Shown here in pieces: positions 60,014-64,000 of a DNA stretch of 64,000 nt. The notes beneath the pieces are model-generated. The model ran no database searches. It saw nothing but the letters and a program-made list of their open reading frames with translations, and was not told the DNA's origin. Position 1 is the first letter of the stretch. Every line of letters starts with the position of its first letter. Location of the stretch: NCBI GenBank assembly GCA_023055505.1, contig JALIRH010000023.1, forward strand, positions 9,244,423 to 9,308,422, read 5' to 3'. This DNA comes from Callipepla californica brunnescens (Eukaryota; Chordata; Aves; Galliformes; Odontophoridae). Made by a program: the position numbers and the translations under genes.

Positions 60014-61338
60014 GAAAAAAATGCAAGAAAAGCATTTTTATTTTATTTAAAACTAAGGAAATTTGAAGATTTTACCTGCTTTCAGTAAGACTGTTTCTAT
60101 ACATGTGTGCTGTCAACACTATGTCTGAAAACTGAAGATTTTCTATGTTGTGTCATAATCTGATTTTCTGCTGCTTGACACCAGAAGCATCTTTCCTGTT
60201 GCTTGACAGAAGAAAGGCTACACACTTTGCACCATAAGAACATGTACTGCTGACCTTATCCAGAAGCTTGCAAAAAAACTCTGGCAAGATTAAGACAGGA
60301 GCTCAGGAAAAGAATAATGATTCCCTTCCCAACAGGAAATTTAGTTCAGAGGTAATGGAGCTCTACAATGCTTACATGAGATTGCTCATCTCAAGTTATT
60401 AAATAGCTTGCAGAAAATTCCCCTTTCCTGAAAAAAAAAATCTTTCTAAATTATAGTAAAAATTGCATAGCATGCATCTTGGTTTCAGTTATTATTAATT
60501 TAGGTTTGGAAAAAGTGAGCTTCCCATCTTGAATGAAAAGAATAATTCAAAATAACTCAATAACTCAAACTTCAGAGACAAGTAAGACTTAAGATGCTGT
60601 AGTCCACTCTTCAGCATTTTACCAGCTGTCTAGGGCAGTCCAACTTTGTAGTACAGTGTTTACAACAGCAACTTTGAAGCATTTAAGTCTCTGTGTACTG
60701 TAGAAACAATAATTCTGAGCCCTTAGAACAAAATTCCACCAACTATGTGATTATTCTTCACTTTTGCAACTATTTTAAAAGGCCTTTTAATAGTACTAAA
60801 AATATTATTTTGAGTTCCAAATTATATTTCACTCACCTTAACATGTGTAGAACAGGTGGAAGGCTTTCCAATCATGAAAAGATCAAAAACTACTTTTTGT
60901 GCTGGCAGCAGAAACTTTCTTTTAGAGATTTAAAATTTGGTATCCAAAGTGAAAACTAAGAATGATTTACAGTCTAAGTTCTGCTATTAGGACTCATCTC
61001 AAATTGCTAATATGAGGCTGAGGAGTCAACTGGGTGACAAAGTATCTATTTATCAACCTTAACAACTTCAAATATTGTAATTCCTTAATTTATCCTATGG
61101 TTGTGATTCTCAATGCCTCTCTGTCTCAGTTCAGGTATACACAAACACAGATTTGGCTCTCAAACACTGCAGTACTAGGAGCTGTGTAGACATTTACAAC
61201 TAATGCTTCATTTTTCCATTATCATGGTGTTACTAAAATAAACACTAGAAGCTTCAACTCAAACTAATTTTTAAATTAAATTTTGCAGTGTAAAAAAAAG
61301 CCTACTTTTACCCATATACGTCAGATAATAAAATAATA
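60014..61338. other. Non-coding stretch
   Basis: A+T-rich, no gene or mobile element recognised. An 88-codon ORF at 60693-60959 has no recognisable domain. Confidence 0.55.
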
Positions 61339-61452
61339 TACAGAATCACAGAATGGATGGGGTTGGAAGGGTTCTCCGGAGACCATTGGGTCCAACCCCC
61401 CTGCCAAAGCAGCTCCCTAGAGCACGTTGCACAGGGAAGTGTCCAGGCATCA
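61339..61452 (-). mobile_element. CR1 LINE 3' end, minus strand
   Basis: Reverse complement of the CR1 terminus: cagaatcacagaatggatgg, ggttggaagggttctccgga, ggtccaacccccctgccaaa, then gcagctccctagagc. About 114 bases. Confidence 0.92.
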
Positions 61453-61599
61453 TGTATCATGCATCATGTCTGAGTGTGATTATAAAACAGGCTTTTATGT
61501 ACTCATTTCATTGATAGACCTCTCATACAACAAGGCCTAGTTAATATTCCTTGATACTTGTCTGCAGAAGCACAGTTTTCTTCAGCTTTCATCTTTATA

Positions 61600-61732
61600 G
61601 ACTATCCTGAATTGGAAGGGACCCAGAAGGATCATCAAGTTAAACTCCAGGTTTCACATTGGGCTACTTAAATCATACACTTTAGAACATTGTCCAAATG
61701 CTTCTTGAACTCTGGAGGACTTGGTGACCTAA
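61600..61732 (-). mobile_element. CR1 LINE 3' fragment of another subfamily, minus strand
   Basis: gaattggaagggacccagaa, ggatcatcaagttaaactcc, acattgtccaaatgcttctt and gaactctggaggacttggtg reproduce the reverse complement of a CR1 subfamily whose 3' end carries the gagcgttgtccaaacgcttc-type block. It is diverged, so older than its neighbour 150 bases away. Confidence 0.78.
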
Positions 61733-64000
61733 TTGGCAAAACAGATATTTTGATTCATGTAGTTATTGTAAGCTTACTGTAAGCTTAGAAGTCCACTTTT
61801 ACAAAATGCCATTTGCAATCCCAACACTGCATTTTAACTGAAAGCTAATTTTACTCTCTAAGCAAAAGATAGAATGCTATTTCAGATGATACTTAGAAGC
61901 TCTGTATGACTCAAATAAAATGAGTTTAAATACACAAATGTAATGACATGATGTGATGAATAGGTCTATGGTCACATAGAGAGGAACAGTATCCAAGAAG
62001 CAGTGATTCTAAAAGGAATTAGATCATGGCAGGTGAGAAAAAGATAACTTGAATCTCCCTTCTGGTAGAAGCTGATATCACATGTAATTAATACAGAATA
62101 ATAGCAATGAATTCTTATCTCTCTTCATGAGGAAAGTGATAATAGATAATGTGTACATTCTGATAAGTGTGAGTCTTGTCTGTAAAGAAAACGGAAAAGT
62201 GAAATGAAAATATGTAGCAAAAATGGTAGAAGGTACTGCAGTTAGTCCTGTTCAATTGACCAGTCTAAAGCAGTCCAAGCATTAGTCCTTTTCTCCTTCT
62301 TGGTCATGGAATATTTTGATATATGCAAATATTCTAAAGGAGAACTTTTGTTGTAAAGGTGATAATCTGATTACAATTAGTACTCATTAAAGGCTTTTTT
62401 TTTTTTGCCTAGTTTTGAGAACCTCATACCTGCAATTTCTAGATTTCTCACCTTTGACTTTAAATCCTTAGTGGTGAAAGGAACACTGAGCTATGAATCC
62501 ACTAACTGTTACTGGAAGCCTACAGAAGTCCAAAGAATAACCTTTAAAGTTTATTCTAAACACTGTTGTAGATGTGCTCTATGTTTTTGTTAGATAGTGC
62601 ATTAAGTGTTCAAAGAAGACACTATGTGAAGAAAATCCAGCATAGAATGGGTTGAAAAAAGCCATGGTACATTTTATTCTTTTGGGAAAAGGTTCTTGAA
62701 AGTCCAGTGATTTATAATACAAAAATGAAAATGGATGTGAAACTTTACATTCATGGACTTTAAAAAAAAATCCACATGTACAGAAACAAATGTGTAAATA
62801 ATGGTGGCAAAAGAAATAAGATATTTTCATTCTATTTTGTTCATATTTTAGGATCTGCAATGAAGTTTAATGAAGTAATTTCTGCATGGTATCTGCATAA
62901 ATTAAATTAAATCTGTCGTTCCATATTCTCTGTTAGAAAACCATCTCCTTCTAGTTTTTTTATGATGAAAATTATTATCCTTTGTAATACGCTAGATGCC
63001 AATAAGTACTCATTTTGAAAAAGAAAACAATTTAGTATTAGCTAGAGAAATATGAAAAAGTCCCGTGCAATTAACTTTTTGTAGCTATGTAAATCAAGAA
63101 CTCATTTCAAAATTTATTTAAGAAAAAATTCCATGAATCAGACAGGCCTTTTGTGTAATGTGAAAGCTAAGTGTCTAATAAAATGCTGCCAGACTACAGT
63201 GTATATTGGGTCTATTCAGCAATGTTCAAATATAACTAAAAAATAAATGCTGACTTTCCTGATGTTATCAAAAATTCATTTTATTTCATTTCACATTTGC
63301 TGACATTTGAAGTGCATGGACACAATAATTGATTTCTTCTGAGTTTCTGAGTTTAAATAAAATTAGTGTAAATGGATTCTTTCTTGGTTTTCTGTCATGT
63401 CAATTTAAATTCAGTTATTGAGCAGAATTCTTAAAAATGAACAAATACTTCAAGGAAAATTAAAATAAATATTTACCTCTAGAAGTTTTAGGGCAGCTTA
63501 ATACAGTGGTCCTCAAAGAATAAAATTCTGGATTTTCAAATGCATTTAGCCTATGACAGTTGTATCCAGTGCATTTTGAAGAGTTATTCAGTGTCTCTTC
63601 TAATGTTAGCCTGATTTTCAGAATACCTGATAACACACTCCACTTCTTAAATTAAAATTGCATTGCAACAAAGAAACAATATAATGTGCATTGGAAAAAA
63701 AAATGAAAAAGGAGATATCTACTGACAAATACATACTGTATATTGAGTTTCACTTGGCTACATTTTTAAATACTGTATTGCCATAGAGAACTTTATAGAA
63801 TGAAAAAGGGAAAAAATAAATAAATAAATAAAGGAAGTGTTAGAAGTCATTGTGCCAAACCTATGGACTTTAGAAAGTCTCATTCTTTCATAAGGAGAGC
63901 ATATGGGAGAAGCCAAACTTCCTTGGAATCTCACCCATTTATGGAGGCTGTAGAACTTGTTCCAGGCTGTTTTGGCTTTGGTACTATTTTCATTTTAATC
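61733..64000. other. A+T-rich non-coding stretch to the window end
   Basis: No gene or mobile element recognised. A T run lies at 62396-62406 and an (AAAT)n run at 63811-63832. Confidence 0.55.
63811..63832. repeat. (AAAT)n microsatellite
   Basis: An A run followed by four AAAT units. Confidence 0.92.

Noticed and set aside
63491..63520. hAT-type terminus (cagtggtcctcaaag)
   Set aside because: A short resemblance only; no second terminal repeat, 8-bp target duplication or transposase remnant was found.

Overview
The window looks like nuclear, non-coding DNA from a galliform bird, most likely chicken or a close relative. The evidence is about a dozen CR1 LINE fragments with the avian CR1 3' ends, three copies of a Galluhop-type mariner DNA transposon, a fragment resembling an avian ERV LTR, A+T-rich background, many short poly-A and (TTTG)/(AAAC) tracts, and one assembly gap of exactly 100 N. 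Species is an inference; no host gene was available to confirm it.

I found no host protein-coding gene, exon with recognisable homology, tRNA, rRNA or known small RNA. The open reading frames are short and mostly low in complexity. Those I could explain are remnants of CR1 reverse transcriptase, remnants of mariner transposase, or artefacts of a stop-free pentanucleotide minisatellite next to the gap. The window is therefore intergenic or deep inside a large intron.

Layout: 1-252, CR1 3' end. 3272-4306, near-full-length but decayed mariner on the plus strand. 5254-5882 and 11895-12130, plus-strand CR1. 12131-27966, about 16 kb with no mobile element I can recognise, only microsatellites and short tandem duplications. 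27967-28526, internally deleted mariner on the minus strand. 30568-30667, sequence gap, followed by the minisatellite 30668-31050. 33324-34200, a composite of three CR1 pieces in alternating orientation. 35090-35525, LTR-like relic. 36981-37594, rearranged CR1. 42570-42662 and 43436-43762, two more CR1 pieces. 46482-47035, second internally deleted mariner with TA target-site flanks. 54953-61732, a cluster of five CR1 fragments and a (GGGA)n tract. The remainder is unique-looking A+T-rich sequence, with two stretches (about 8.33-8.49 kb and 40.48-40.72 kb) whose density of homeodomain-like AT motifs makes them weak candidates for conserved non-coding elements.

I see no evidence for a new biological system. 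The most informative features are the three mariner copies, which show full-length to MITE-like decay by different internal deletions; the G-rich pentanucleotide minisatellite that coincides with the assembly gap; and the inverted CR1 composite whose two main pieces meet at the same point of the reverse-transcriptase reading frame.
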